Shown piece after piece: positions 22,297 through 33,603 of a DNA stretch of 64,000 bases. Both the position numbers and the translations under genes were made by a program. The stretch's first letter is position 1. Every line of letters starts with the position of its first letter. The notes beneath the pieces are model-generated. The model was not told where the DNA came from and made no database searches. It saw only the letters and a list, made by a program, of their open reading frames with translations. Source of the stretch: Mangifera indica (Eukaryota; Streptophyta; Magnoliopsida; Sapindales; Anacardiaceae); assembly GCF_011075055.1 (NCBI RefSeq), contig NC_058145.1, positions 6,233,228 to 6,297,227 on the forward strand, in the 5' to 3' direction.

Positions 22297-23802
22297 ATGG
22301 ATACCTTACTAAAAACACATAACAAACTTGAATTCTTGCCCCAGCTTCATGGGGTTTCTGATAAATCCTCTAGTTTAAGCTCTTCAAAGAGTCAGGGTCC
22401 AGAGATTAGGTATGGTCTTAAGAAGTATCATCGTTGTATGAGCTGTGTAAAGGCCGGTAGTACTACTCTTTTGGAGCTTGTTCCTGAAACCAAGAAGGAA
22501 AATCTAGAGTTTGAGCTTCCCATATATGACCCTTTAAAGGGTCTCGTTGTGGACTTGGCAGTTGTAGGTGGTGGCCCAGCTGGGCTTGCTGTTGCTCAGC
22601 AAGTTTCTGAGGCAGGGCTTTCTGTTTGCTCAATTGACCCCTCCCCCAAATTGATTTGGCCCAACAATTACGGTGTTTGGGTGGATGAATTTGAAGCCAT
22701 GAATTTGCTTGATTGCCTTGACACCACCTGGTCTGGCGCAGTTGTTTACATTGACAATGGTGTGAAGAAGGATCTTGATAGACCATATGGGAGGGTTAAT
22801 AGGAAGCAGCTCAAGTCCAAAATGCTGCAAAAATGCATATCCAATGGTGTTAGGTTTCACCAAGCTAAAGTTATTAAGGTTATCCATGAAGAGTGGAAAT
22901 CCTTGTTGATTTGCAACGATGGTGTTACAATTCAGGCTGCTGTGGTTCTTGATGCAACTGGGTTTTCTAGGTGCCTTGTTCAGTATGATAAGCCCTATAA
23001 TCCAGGTTACCAAGTGGCGTATGGAATTTTGGCTGAAGTAGAAGAGCACCCATTTGATGCAGATAAGATGGTTTTTATGGATTGGAGAGATTCACATCTA
23101 AACAGCAATTCGGTGCTAAAAGAAGCTAATAGTAAAATTCCCACTTTTCTTTATGCAATGCCCTTTTCATCCAACAGGATATTTCTTGAGGAAACTTCAC
23201 TTGTAGCGCGGCCTGGAGTGCCCATGAAAGATATCCAGGAAAGAATGGTGGCTAGACTGAAGCACTTGGGCATAAAAGTAAAGAGCATTGAAGAGGATGA
23301 GCATTGTGTCATTCCAATGGGTGGACCCCTCCCAGTGCTTCCACAAAGAGTAGTTGGAATAGGCGGTACTGCTGGTATGGTGCATCCTTCGACTGGGTAT
23401 ATGGTGGCCAGGACTTTAGCAGCAGCCCCTATTGTAGCTAACTCTATAGTACGGTGCCTTGATTCTGACAGAAGCCTTTCAGGAAATCAATTGTCAGCTC
23501 AAGTTTGGAAAGATTTATGGCCTATACAAAGGAGGAGACAAAGGGAATTCTTTTGTTTTGGTATGGATATACTGCTGAAGCTTGATTTACAAGGCACTAG
23601 AAGTTTTTTTGATGCTTTTTTTGATTTGGAACCGCATTATTGGCATGGTTTCTTGTCATCAAGACTGTTTCTTCCGGAACTTGTAGTTTTTGGGCTTTCG
23701 CTATTCTCACAAGCCTCTAATACTTGTAGAATAGAGATCATGAGGAAGGGAACTCTTCCATTGGTTAACATGGTCAACAACTTGGTACAGGATAGAGATT
23801 AA
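22297..23802 (+). CDS. LCYB: Lycopene beta-cyclase, chloroplast (LCYB)
   Basis: The enzyme closes both linear ends of lycopene into beta rings, giving beta-carotene via gamma-carotene. It is FAD-dependent and acts in plastids at the branch point towards xanthophylls and ABA. The 501 aa match the usual length of about 500. The start MDTLLKT is the conserved LCYB start. Residues 1 to about 80 are Ser/Lys-rich and read as a transit peptide, followed by LVPETKKENL, where plant LCYBs become conserved. A dinucleotide-binding fold starts with VVGGGPAG (residues 89-96). FMDWRD is at 260-265, FLYAMPF at 284-290, FLEET (catalytic Glu region) at 296-300, and GGPLPVLPQRVVGIGG at 342-357. The C-terminus NNLVQDRD is typical. 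It is a single exon, as is usual. Overall wording is closer to leaf-type LCYB than to chromoplast CYC-B or capsanthin-capsorubin synthase. No stops or frameshifts are seen, and the gene appears functional. Confidence 0.98.
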   Translation: MDTLLKTHNKLEFLPQLHGVSDKSSSLSSSKSQGPEIRYGLKKYHRCMSCVKAGSTTLLELVPETKKENLEFELPIYDPLKGLVVDLAVVGGGPAGLAVAQQVSEAGLSVCSIDPSPKLIWPNNYGVWVDEFEAMNLLDCLDTTWSGAVVYIDNGVKKDLDRPYGRVNRKQLKSKMLQKCISNGVRFHQAKVIKVIHEEWKSLLICNDGVTIQAAVVLDATGFSRCLVQYDKPYNPGYQVAYGILAEVEEHPFDADKMVFMDWRDSHLNSNSVLKEANSKIPTFLYAMPFSSNRIFLEETSLVARPGVPMKDIQERMVARLKHLGIKVKSIEEDEHCVIPMGGPLPVLPQRVVGIGGTAGMVHPSTGYMVARTLAAAPIVANSIVRCLDSDRSLSGNQLSAQVWKDLWPIQRRRQREFFCFGMDILLKLDLQGTRSFFDAFFDLEPHYWHGFLSSRLFLPELVVFGLSLFSQASNTCRIEIMRKGTLPLVNMVNNLVQDRD

Positions 23803-24312
23803 AATCACTGCTATATTTATTCGTTATATGCTTAATGTGTTTATGTATCTGCTTCTAATAGTTTAGATGCACTTTCCCTAGTTGTCAATAAAACACCTCA
23901 AATTTGTTGTTATGTTTATACCCTATTAAATTTTGTTGATTCCATGCATTTCTATACAAGTTTAATTCATTCATTTGTTAATTTAATTTTTTGTTCAAGA
24001 AGCTGAATATCATTTGACTTGACAATTTTAGGTAGATAGTATGTAGATCAAATGAATAAACTATGATAGAAGTAATTGAGTTAGAGCATTGTTATGAATG
24101 CTTGAAATGCACCAAGTGGCAATCTTTTGATTCATAAATTGTAAGCCTGCGGTGCACTTCGGCTCTATTCTTGAAAAATGATCTACACATTTATTTAAGC
24201 TGAAATTATTGAACGAGCTTAATATATTCGAAGGATAATTTCCCAATTTTATGAACTAAATGGGTAAAAATCCTGTCCAAACAAACTGTTACATAGTTTG
24301 CATTGTTGCTTG
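23803..24312 (+). other. LCYB 3' UTR and flank
   Basis: This short AT-rich stretch holds the LCYB 3' UTR and then sequence up to the 5-bp direct repeat that borders the retrotransposon composite. No gene was recognised. Confidence 0.6.
23887..23892 (+). terminator. LCYB poly(A) signal AATAAA
   Basis: A canonical AATAAA lies 85 bases after the LCYB stop codon, followed by a GT/T-rich stretch (TTTGTTGTTATGTTT). The position suits a short plant 3' UTR. Plant signals are degenerate, so other sites may be used. Confidence 0.6.
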
Positions 24313-24317
24313 CTTGC

Positions 24318-26169
24318 TGTTAGGATTTTTAGGTTTTTGGTAACGGAATAAAAAATTAAAAATTTAATTTGATAACACATTCACTCTACAAAACCCTTTT
24401 CTGGATCATCCTCGTAGTAAAATTAATTTATAAACATGTATATAATATACATACAGAGTTTTGGAAATATTTGTGTTGATGGAGCCTTTGTCTTTCTTTG
24501 ATAGAGAGAGATTGTGAAGTCGTGCTTTCAAAGCCAAATATAGACTTGTTTGTTGGTATCCACACAAAGTAGCAACTCGGAAGGAGGCTTGATTGTAGTT
24601 GAAACCTACCAAAACTTGAGAATAGTCTTATGTTTCAAAGAAGGGTGGAAGTTCTCTTTGGTGTCTAGGTTTTTTTTAATGTAAATTAACTATTTTATAC
24701 AAGTCAAATACACATAAGTTTTTTTATAAGAACCTACGTGTATATTCTATATAGAATATATTAATCCCATAATTTTAGTACTAAAATCATAGGTGCAAAT
24801 TAGGTGGAATAAAATCTTCAGATATTTCAATGCCATGATTTTAGCAATCAATTAAAATCACAGGAACAATTTTAGATGGGATAAGATCCTATCCTATTTT
24901 AATTTAAATTTTGAAATATTTGACTAGGATTTGATTTAGTCAACTAGGTAAACTCAATTCTATCAATTCTCGCAAACACTTGTAGCTTTTAGGATTATTG
25001 CACTAAGGTCGCAAAATATAATAAAATATATTTGTTTGGGTCCACAAACCTTTTCAAGACTCTAGATTTTCCATCCAAAATCCAAACCAAATCTAACTTA
25101 GACAATCCTCACACCTTTAAAGTTCATCAATTTCTTTTGCGTATGACGCATATGCTCTCTACTAAGTTGGTAGTAATTGAACTCATATCGAGCTCTCAAC
25201 CTGACATCCGTTTAGACATAGATCAAGATTGATCTCTAGTAAAACATCATGATCATTCGATTAGTAGAGATCAACATGTGACTTCTTTTAACTAGTTAGT
25301 GATAGGGTTACTTGTATAATTTGATCTTTTCATCATAAATTGCGTTAGTGTATAATTTGACCAGCATGTGACTTCTTCAAGGCTAAGGTATAGATTAAGT
25401 GTCTCCCTCATGATTTTTTGAATAACATAGATTGACTTGTTAATGATCAAATAATATTAAATCAAACATTAACGCAATTTCATTATAGCCATAGATTTAA
25501 CTGGTCATTGACATTTATCAGCAAGTTCTAGTTAAGATATCAACTCCTATATTTGGGAGTGATAAGTCCTTTATTAATTTACCATAGCCTTCATACAAAT
25601 ATCAATATAGTGAATCACCACTTTTTTGGCAATCCTCTAATCGGACTATGTTGGGTTAGTGTCAAACCATATCGATCTTTGTACAAGACAATCTAGTGAC
25701 CTCAAGTCTAAGGATCACATATACCTCTATTTATTAAGATGATATTTTTCATAGATACTGGAGTAACCATCCATAGGAAATCCTTTTGGCGGGTTAGTCT
25801 GGTAGACATGTCTATAACGTACATCTATGTGTTGCATAAAATTGTCAACAAACAACTTTGACATGTGAGTATTGTCATCATGTTTTAATGAGGTGTTTAA
25901 CATTATGATAACTCCATCACTATTACTTGTGCCCTTGGTCATGTTAACATCAAAGTTACAAACGTTTTAACAATAGCTACCTAATATGCTATAGGATTCT
26001 TACGATCAGGTGTTGAGCATTGATACCCTCATCACGGTTCAACTACTTTTAGGATAATTATCTATTTGATATAATTTACAGATAATATAAATGTTATTTT
26101 ATTAATTAAATATCAAAGATTACATTAAATATTAATTGTGACAATTAGCTTTAGGGTATTATCGTAACA
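24318..26169 (-). repeat. 3' LTR of the copia element (copy A1), with adjacent PPT
   Basis: This 1,852-bp LTR starts TGTTA and ends TAACA on the plus strand, so the ends are inverted TG..CA. Immediately inside (26170-26181) the minus strand reads CAAGTGGGAGAT, a typical polypurine tract. Text such as the 25490-25560 segment recurs in the other copies at 35057-35130 and 40236-40320. No intact coding frame is present. Confidence 0.9.
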
Positions 26170-29100
26170 ATCTCCCACTTGTACTATAGCTAATCAAACA
26201 TATATCTAATGTGATACCAGACTACATGTTTATCATGTTTCTACTGTAACAGAGGCTTTGTCAATAGGTCAGCCAAATTATCATCAGTATCTACTCTTCT
26301 TACCTATACATCTCTATGTTGAATGATTTCTCTAATAAGGCGGTATCTCCTGAGTATGTGTTTGGATTATTGGTGAGGCCATGACTCCTTTGCTTGCGTT
26401 ATCGCTCTGTTATTGTTGCAATAGAGTTCTATAGGATTTTTTATAGATGAAACCACACCAAGTTCGATGACAAACTTTTTCAACCACACTGCTTCTTTTG
26501 CCATATCTGACAAAGTAATTTACTCAAACTTAGTTGTAAAATTAGTTGTACTGCTTTGCTTAGAACTTTTCCAACCGACTGCCCTACCATTTTAGAAAAA
26601 TACAAATCTTGATTGGTATTTGAAATCATCTCGTTCTGTTTGGAAAATGTCATCATTGTATCCTTGTACAATGAGCTCAAACTCTCCTCTATAAACTAAT
26701 AACATATATTTTTTCCTTTTAAAGTACTTGAGAATGTTCTTGACAATAGTCCAGTGATGCTTGCTTGGATTTGATTGATATCTAATACAGATGTTTAAAG
26801 CATATGAGACATCAATTTTCGTATATAACATAATATACATGATTGATCCTATCACCAAAGCATAAGGGATAAGTTTCATTTTATCTCTCTCTTCTTGTGT
26901 TTTAGGACGCATATCACTAGAAAGATATACGTGATGACCTATTAGAGGGTATCCTTTCTTGGATTCTTCCATGCTAAATCTCGTCAACACTTTTTCAATG
27001 TACATTTTTTAACTTAGTCCAAATAACCTACGTGATTTATTTTTGTAAATCTTTATTCCAAGGATATAGGTTACTTCTCTTAAATATTTCATGGAGAAAT
27101 ACTTGAACAACTAAGCCTTTATCAATTACAAATTCGGTATATTATTCCCAATAATTAATATGTCATTGACATATAATATCAGAAATACTATTTTGCTCTT
27201 ATTGACCTTCTTATACACATTTGGCTCATCTTCATTTATGATGAATCCAAATTCTCTCATAGTTTTGTCAAAATGAATGTTCCAACTCCTAAAAGCTGGT
27301 TTAAGTCCATAAATGGATCTTTGTTCATATCTTATTTACTTGTCCATTAAGGACAAAACCATTAGATTGTGCCATATATACATTCTCTACTAGGTTTCTG
27401 TTCAGGAAATCAGTTTTGACATCAATTTGCCAGATTTCATAATCATTGTATAAAACTATTGCATGCATAATCTGAATAGATGTCAGCATTGCAACTGGTG
27501 AAAAAGTTTTGTCATAGTTTGTCATGTCTTTATGTGAAACCTTTTGCAATAAGTCATGCCTTATAAGTATGCATGTTACCTTTCATGCTAGTCTTCCTTT
27601 TGAAGACCCAATTACACTCTACAAGTTTTACCCCTTCAGGTGGATCTACCAAAGTCAATACTTGGTTTTGGTATATGCAGTTCATTTTGGATTTCATGGC
27701 TTCAAGCCATTTAGCAGAGTTGGGATCTAAGAAAGTGTCTTAGTAAGTCCTAGGTTTGTCATCTTGAATGACCAGTACATTATTGTGTTGAGTCAAGAGA
27801 TAACCAAACCTCTTTGACCCGTGATGTACTTAACTAGACCTATATGACTCATGTGTATGTTGAGATGGTTGCACAACAACCTTTTCACGATGTTTAACCT
27901 CCTAAGGTGGCATATCTTTTTATCTTATGTTTGTGATATGTTATGGTGGTTAAACATCATCGAATTCAATCTTCCTTCCACTCATTCTTCTAAAGATGAG
28001 CTTATTTTCTAGGAAAACTTTGATCCCAACAATGAAGAACTTTTGCTCGTCTAAGTGGTAGAAGAAATATCCCTTAGTTTCATTAGGATACCCTACAAAG
28101 ATACATTTTTTAGATTTGGAACTTAGTTTGTTCAAAGTCAATTTCTTGACAAAAGTTTCATTGCTCCAAACCTTTAGATACTTTAAATTGGGTTTATACC
28201 TAGTCTACAACTCATAGGGAGTTTTATCCACTGACTTCGACGAGACTCGATTCAATGTATACACGCTTGTTTTTAGAGCATATCCTTAAAATGATATGGA
28301 TAACTCTGTAAAGCTCATCAGAGTCATATTTCTTCATTCAGAGACACCATTATATTATGGTGTACCTAAAAGAGTGAGTTTGTGATATTATCCCATGTTT
28401 CTTTAGGTAATCTTTTAACTCAATAGACAATTATTCACCTCTTCGATCACTTTGGAGGATCTTTATATTATTTCCAGTCTGTTTTTCTACTTCTCTTAAT
28501 TCTTTAAATTTTTCAAAACATTAATACTTGTATTTCATTAGATACACATAACAATATCTACTGAGATTATTAGTAAATGTGACAAAGTAAAAATACCCAT
28601 TCTTAGCTTGCACTATTAGGGGTCCACATACATCATTATGATGATACCTGGCAATTCAATTCCTCTTGCACTATGTCTAGTGAAGGATGACTTGGTCATC
28701 TTGCCTAAAAGGCATGATTCACATTAATCATAAAATTTTAGGTCAAAAGATTATAAAACCCTATCTTTGTGAAGTTTCAAAATGCTTTTCAACCTTGTAT
28801 AACCGAGCCTACAATGCCACACATATGTAGTGTTCAAATCAGTATGTTTAGTTCTCTTATTTTCAATACTATATATATTTTATCACTCAAATCAAGAACA
28901 TAATGACCATTTATTAAACTAGCAGTTCTATAATGAACATTATTCAAGTTGATGGTTATAACACCACTAACAATCAAGACAAAATATCTAAACTTGTCCA
29001 AAGTAGACATATAACTTAACTTCCTAGAAATGCTAGGAACATAAAAACAATCTTTGAGTTCCAAAACAAGCTCAAAAGGCAAATTGATAAAACAATTTCC

Positions 29101-30097
29101 TATGACTAATACAACTATTCTAGCTCAATATCTAACGTGTAAGTCCACTTCTCCCTTGACAAGTAATCTACTCTCCTTTAGTTCTTACAAATTGGAACAT
29201 ATGTGAAAACCACATCTAATGTTATCAACCCAAGATATAGATGTTGACAAGTTTATCTCAATAAGGAATATACCTAAAACTAAAACAACTAACTTTTTCT
29301 TCTTGCTCTCAAGGTAGGCCTCACAATGTTTCCTCCAATGTATTTTCTTGCTATAATGGAAGCAAACAACCTTACCTTTTCCAACGCCACTTGTAGGTTA
29401 CATAAGGGTAGAAGCTTGCTTTTGGGCTTGGACTTGGCTTTAGCCTTGCCTTTACTTTTGCTTTTGCATGTCTTGGCATCTACTAGAAGCACATTAGCAA
29501 ACTTCTTTACCTTATACTCAATAGTCCTAAGCAACCCTTGGAGCTTAGGAAAAGCTTTTCCTTTTCACTTATAAGATAATTCATAATGAACATTCCATAT
29601 GAGTCAGGAAGGGACTATAAGACAAGGTCAATTGCAAAGTCATTACCCATAATCATTCTCAGTGACGCCAACCATTCTATATAAGCAATCATTTTGATTA
29701 CATAAGGGCCCACTGGTTCTCTCTTAGACATCTTGCACTTATAAAATGCTTTTGACACCTTGTAAATCTCATACCTTGTACAAGTTACGAACATCTCATA
29801 AAAGTGAATAAGAATGGATTGGGCATCAATATCTTCATGATGCTTTTGTAGCTTAGGTGTCATAACAACCAACATTAAACATTGGACATCATTGAGTCAT
29901 CAAGATACTTATAATAAGTATTCTTCTATTCTTAGGTGGCATCAGAACCAGCTTAAGGGCATTACTCCTTCAAGAATGTACAGTTTCTTTTATTGACGTA
30001 GTATAATATGAAGGCTTCGGTACCCATAATTGAAGTTACTACCTTCAAACCTGCTTTCTTCTTCCAAAATCGATCGAAGGTGCATATTGTTTGACAT
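26170..30097 (-). pseudogene. Ty1-copia gag-pol, degenerate
   Basis: A gag ATG lies at 30095-30097, followed by MSNNMHLRSILEEESRFEG; a stop replaces a sense codon about 37 codons later. Gag text is at 29615-29875 (FKALF-like KAFYKCKM). A zinc knuckle CFHYSKKIHWRKHC is at about 29310-29355, with its second Cys replaced by Tyr. The pre-integrase part is at 28834-29082, integrase pieces at 28620-28720 and 27950-28141 (KCIFVGYPNETKGYFFY). The reverse transcriptase N-part is at 27325-27549 (TFSPVAMLTSIQ, WQIDVKTDFLN). The catalytic box reads YVND instead of YVDD (27162-27173). The RT C-part is at 26592-27005 (YIEKVLTRFSME, NPSKHHWT) and RNase H remnants at 26480-26680. Domain order is the copia order. 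Stops and frameshifts break every domain, so it cannot encode an active polyprotein. Confidence 0.88.
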
Positions 30098-31520
30098 GGT
30101 GGGTTTTTTATCTCCATGTGCATAAAAGTAATATTAATAAACTTGATTTTAATTAATTATTCAACATAATCTTTATTAAATAAATCCTCATAATATTTTA
30201 TTCAAACCAATAGCCCTCTTTATTAGACTCAAGAACTCCGATGGACTTCCCAATGGGGCTAAATCCCATTGCATTAACTTTTCCCTTTGTTTTGACAAAT
30301 AAGTTTAAATTAATCAATAAGTAGGTTAATCAAACCAATCACAAAAATCCACGATCTCTAATTCAACAATTAGCATGAATCAATCTTACGATCTCAATTG
30401 TGACTCTCGGTCTACAATAGGGTGGATAATACATATCGCCTATGCAATGATAATGGCAAGTCCTTAACTTTGCCTTTGATACACTTTCACCTTTGCTTTA
30501 GTGAACAAGCTAAGTGTACTAGTTAAGTCAGATCCAATATGAACAATCATTTGATCTTTTGCCTAGTAGAAGTATTACCTTTACTTTGGAGAAAAAAGTT
30601 CTAATAAACAAGGGTTTGTCCTGAAACATTGTATTGGAAGACTTTGGTTATTTTTTATTTAATATGTTTAAGGGTTTATTTTTTACTTAATATGTTTAAG
30701 GGGTTTGTCCTGAAACATTGTATTGGAAGACATTGTCCTGAAACTTTATTTTTTGGTTACAATTTTTTTAACAGAAAAATTAAATCTTATTCTAATTTTA
30801 CATTTATAAAATAAAAATCTCAAGTTACATTTGAAGAGAGTTAGGTGAGAAAAGAAGTACATCAAAAATTGAGCGAAGACAAGGCTCGCAAGTCTTATTT
30901 TATTGAAATTACAAACCCAAAAATAAACAACATTCAACATAGATCATCTATTTGTATATCATACACTATGCAGATAAATCAAACATGCATACAACAGTTA
31001 AATAAATTTAATTATTATTCACCATTTTGTTAAACTACAATTTAGTATCTTAATTTTTCCAAAATTTGTTAGCCCTCAAAGCATTTTAAAATTACAATCA
31101 AGTCTAATTCAGTCAAAATTGGTCAAACAATATTTTTAATGCATGTTTATTTGTGACTACAGTTTGTACAGGTGTACACAACCTCAAAATTCACTCGATA
31201 TTTTAAGTTTTTGTTTTAATTACGTGCACCTTGCCCAGGTGTACATTCGCTTATATTTCATCAATGTACACCTGGGCAAAGTTTCTAGCCTTGGTGTACA
31301 TTCACTTTATTAGCCAATGTCCGCTTATATACTTTCTGGCACACGGGTGTACATCACTTTCTACGAGAAAAATTTTCAGTTGTGCATGTCTGAATATTAC
31401 ATAGTGATAGAGTTCTCATTCCAAACACCCTGAAGATAGCGTATATTCCGTAATTCATCATGAATAAATTTCTGGAATATTCTTCCAAAACTCGACAGTT
31501 TATTTTGAAACAAAAAAACT

Positions 31521-32090
31521 GGCCAAAAGATTATTTCCCACCCAAGGTATGTTGTTTTTCAAATTCCCTCTCTTTAATTTTAAAAATTTCATTTATCTAT
31601 TCATAGGCTGTTTAAAAAACGATTTTAAGGGTAAAATCGTTATTTTATCTATAATATTAAACATAAATTTAAATTTAATTTAATTTTTCCTCTCAAACCC
31701 TAAAAACTAACAATTTTTTCTCACCTTAGGTTTTCAAAAATAACATTTTTTCCTTTAGGGTTTCCGAACTTTCGGATTGAATTTTTTGACAATGATTGAC
31801 GATCTTCAGGCGACGTCTCTTCCTCCCCGGTGTCTCCTCTTTTTGACCGTGTGATGTCTTCCCTTCCTAGGCATCATCGTCAACAAAGACGATGTGTCTT
31901 TATCTCAGACGACACCATATGACATCGAAAGATGTACAGTCGGAAGGAGGGGTCGTCGGAGAAAGAGAGTAGATGCTTAGAGATCTTCGGTCGTCGTTGA
32001 AAAAATTGGATCTAAAAGTTTAGAAACCCTAGGGAAAAAATACAGTTTTTGAAAACTTAGGTTGTGGAGAAATTGTTAATTTTTAGGGCT

Positions 32091-32127
<37 letters not shown>

Positions 32128-32171
32128 TTTGGAAAAAAGGCATACCTTGGGTGGGAAATAGTCGTTTGGCC
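31521..32171. mobile_element. Mutator-type MITE nested in the copia leader
   Basis: This 651-bp element has 31-bp terminal inverted repeats with two mismatches. They begin GGCCAAA and end CACCCAAGGTATG at the left; the complement runs 32141-32171. It is flanked by a 9-bp direct repeat with one mismatch (AAAAAAACT 31512-31520, AAAAAAACC 32172-32180). Nine-base duplications are typical of Mutator-like elements. The paralogous leader near 38692-38720 lacks the insertion, giving an empty site. It contains CGTCGT-rich text and a long poly-G run, and no transposase. Confidence 0.88.
32093..32126. repeat. Homopolymer run of 34 G
   Basis: 34 consecutive G residues lie inside the MITE, close to its right end. 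Such a run can form G-quadruplexes and is also a frequent place for assembly or base-calling error, so the length should be treated as uncertain. Confidence 0.95.
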
Positions 32172-32269
32172 AAAAAAACCATATGAAAGCCAATCTCATT
32201 TCGATAATCCTATTATGTATCAACACATAATAAGAACGATTTCGTGCAATTATACGAAAACAAACATGA

Positions 32270-32272
<3 letters not shown>

Positions 32273-32322
<50 letters not shown>
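32273..32322. repeat. (AT)n microsatellite
   Basis: An alternating TA run of about 48 bases lies in the leader just inside the primer-binding site. At the paralogous place in the third copy (38817-38876) the run is CATA repeats followed by (AT)n. Confidence 0.95.
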
Positions 32323-32325
<3 letters not shown>

Positions 32326-32457
32326 GAATCTCTGCAATTTAAATCGACATAAATTAAGAAAATAAACATCAACAATATAACAAACAATTTACGTTCAATA
32401 TGCAATCGAAACAAAATTAGACACAGGTATTTTTTTTTAAATTAATCCCCCAAGAGT

Positions 32458-32470
32458 GGCTCTGATACCA
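32458..32470 (-). other. Primer-binding site (initiator Met tRNA type)
   Basis: The minus strand reads TGGTATCAGAGCC, the usual plant copia primer-binding site complementary to the 3' end of initiator methionine tRNA. It lies one base from the LTR edge at 32472. Confidence 0.85.
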
Positions 32471-33603
32471 CTATAGGGATTTTGCGATTTTTAGCAACAA
32501 AATAACAAATTAAAATTTTAATTTATTAACACATTCACTTCATAACCCCTTTCTAAATCATCCTTATAGTAAGATTAATTTACATACATGTATATAACAC
32601 ACTTAGGGTGTTTTGGATATACCTTAGTTGATAGTTCCTTTGTCTTTCTCTGATGGTAAGAGATTATGAAGTCGTGCTTTTAGAACAAAGATTAAGCTTG
32701 CTCCTTAGTATTCACATGAAGCAGTAACTCGAAAGGGGGCTTGACTGTACTCAAAACTTGTTAGAGCTTAAGAACAATCTTATGTTTTAGAAAAGGGTTG
32801 AAGTTCTCTTCAGCGGGTAGTTTTTTTGTGTAAATTAACTATTCTATGCAAATGAAATACACACACACATTTTTCATAAGAACCCAGGTGTACATTCTAG
32901 ATAGAATTATTAATCCCATGATTTTAGTGCTAAAATCATAGGTGCAAATTTGGTGGAATAAAATCCCCATATATTTCAATTGAATGATTTTAGCAATCAA
33001 CTAAAATTATGGGTACAATTTTGGATGGGATAAGATCCTATCTTGTTTTAATTTATATTTTGAAATATTTGACTAGGATATGATTTATCCAACTGGATAA
33101 ACCCATTCCTATCAATTCTTGCAAAGACACGTAGCCTTCAAGATTATTGCACGAAGGTCCCAAAATACAATAAAATATTTTTTTTCGGGTCCATAAACCT
33201 TTCTAAAGGTTTAGATTCTCCATCCAAAATTCAAATCAAATCTAATTTGGACAACCCTTACGCCTCTAAGGTTCATCAATGCCTTTTGCGTATAACCCAT
33301 AGGCTCTTTATTAAGTCGATAGTGATCAGATTTGTGTCAAGCTCTCAACTCAACATCTGTTTGGACACAAACCAAGATTGACCTCTAACAAGACATTATA
33401 ACCACCTAATTAGTAAAGGTTAGCATGTGACTTCTTTTAAACTGTTAGTGATACGGTTACTTGTACAATTCGATCATTTCATTATACGATATCTCTTTAA
33501 GGCTAAGGTATAAATTAAGTATCTCCCTCAAGATTCCCCGAATAACATAAATTGGCTTATGTTAATGACCAAATAATATTGAATCAAACATTACCTCAAT
33601 TCT

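Larger units (their letters stand above)
30098..32457 (-). other. Untranslated leader of the copia element (copy B1)
   Basis: This is the stretch between gag and the primer-binding site. It contains text that recurs in the B2 and B3 segments (from ATCAAACATGCATAC at about 30978) and the inserted MITE at 31521-32171. Two near-identical 50-60-bp pieces at 30600-30740 (both containing GGGTTTGTCCTGAAAC or a close variant) form a small local duplication. No coding content was seen. Confidence 0.65.

Noticed and set aside
22463..23385. Minus-strand open frames of 62 to 139 codons opposite LCYB
   Set aside because: They are shadows of a conserved coding exon, with no recognisable content or context.
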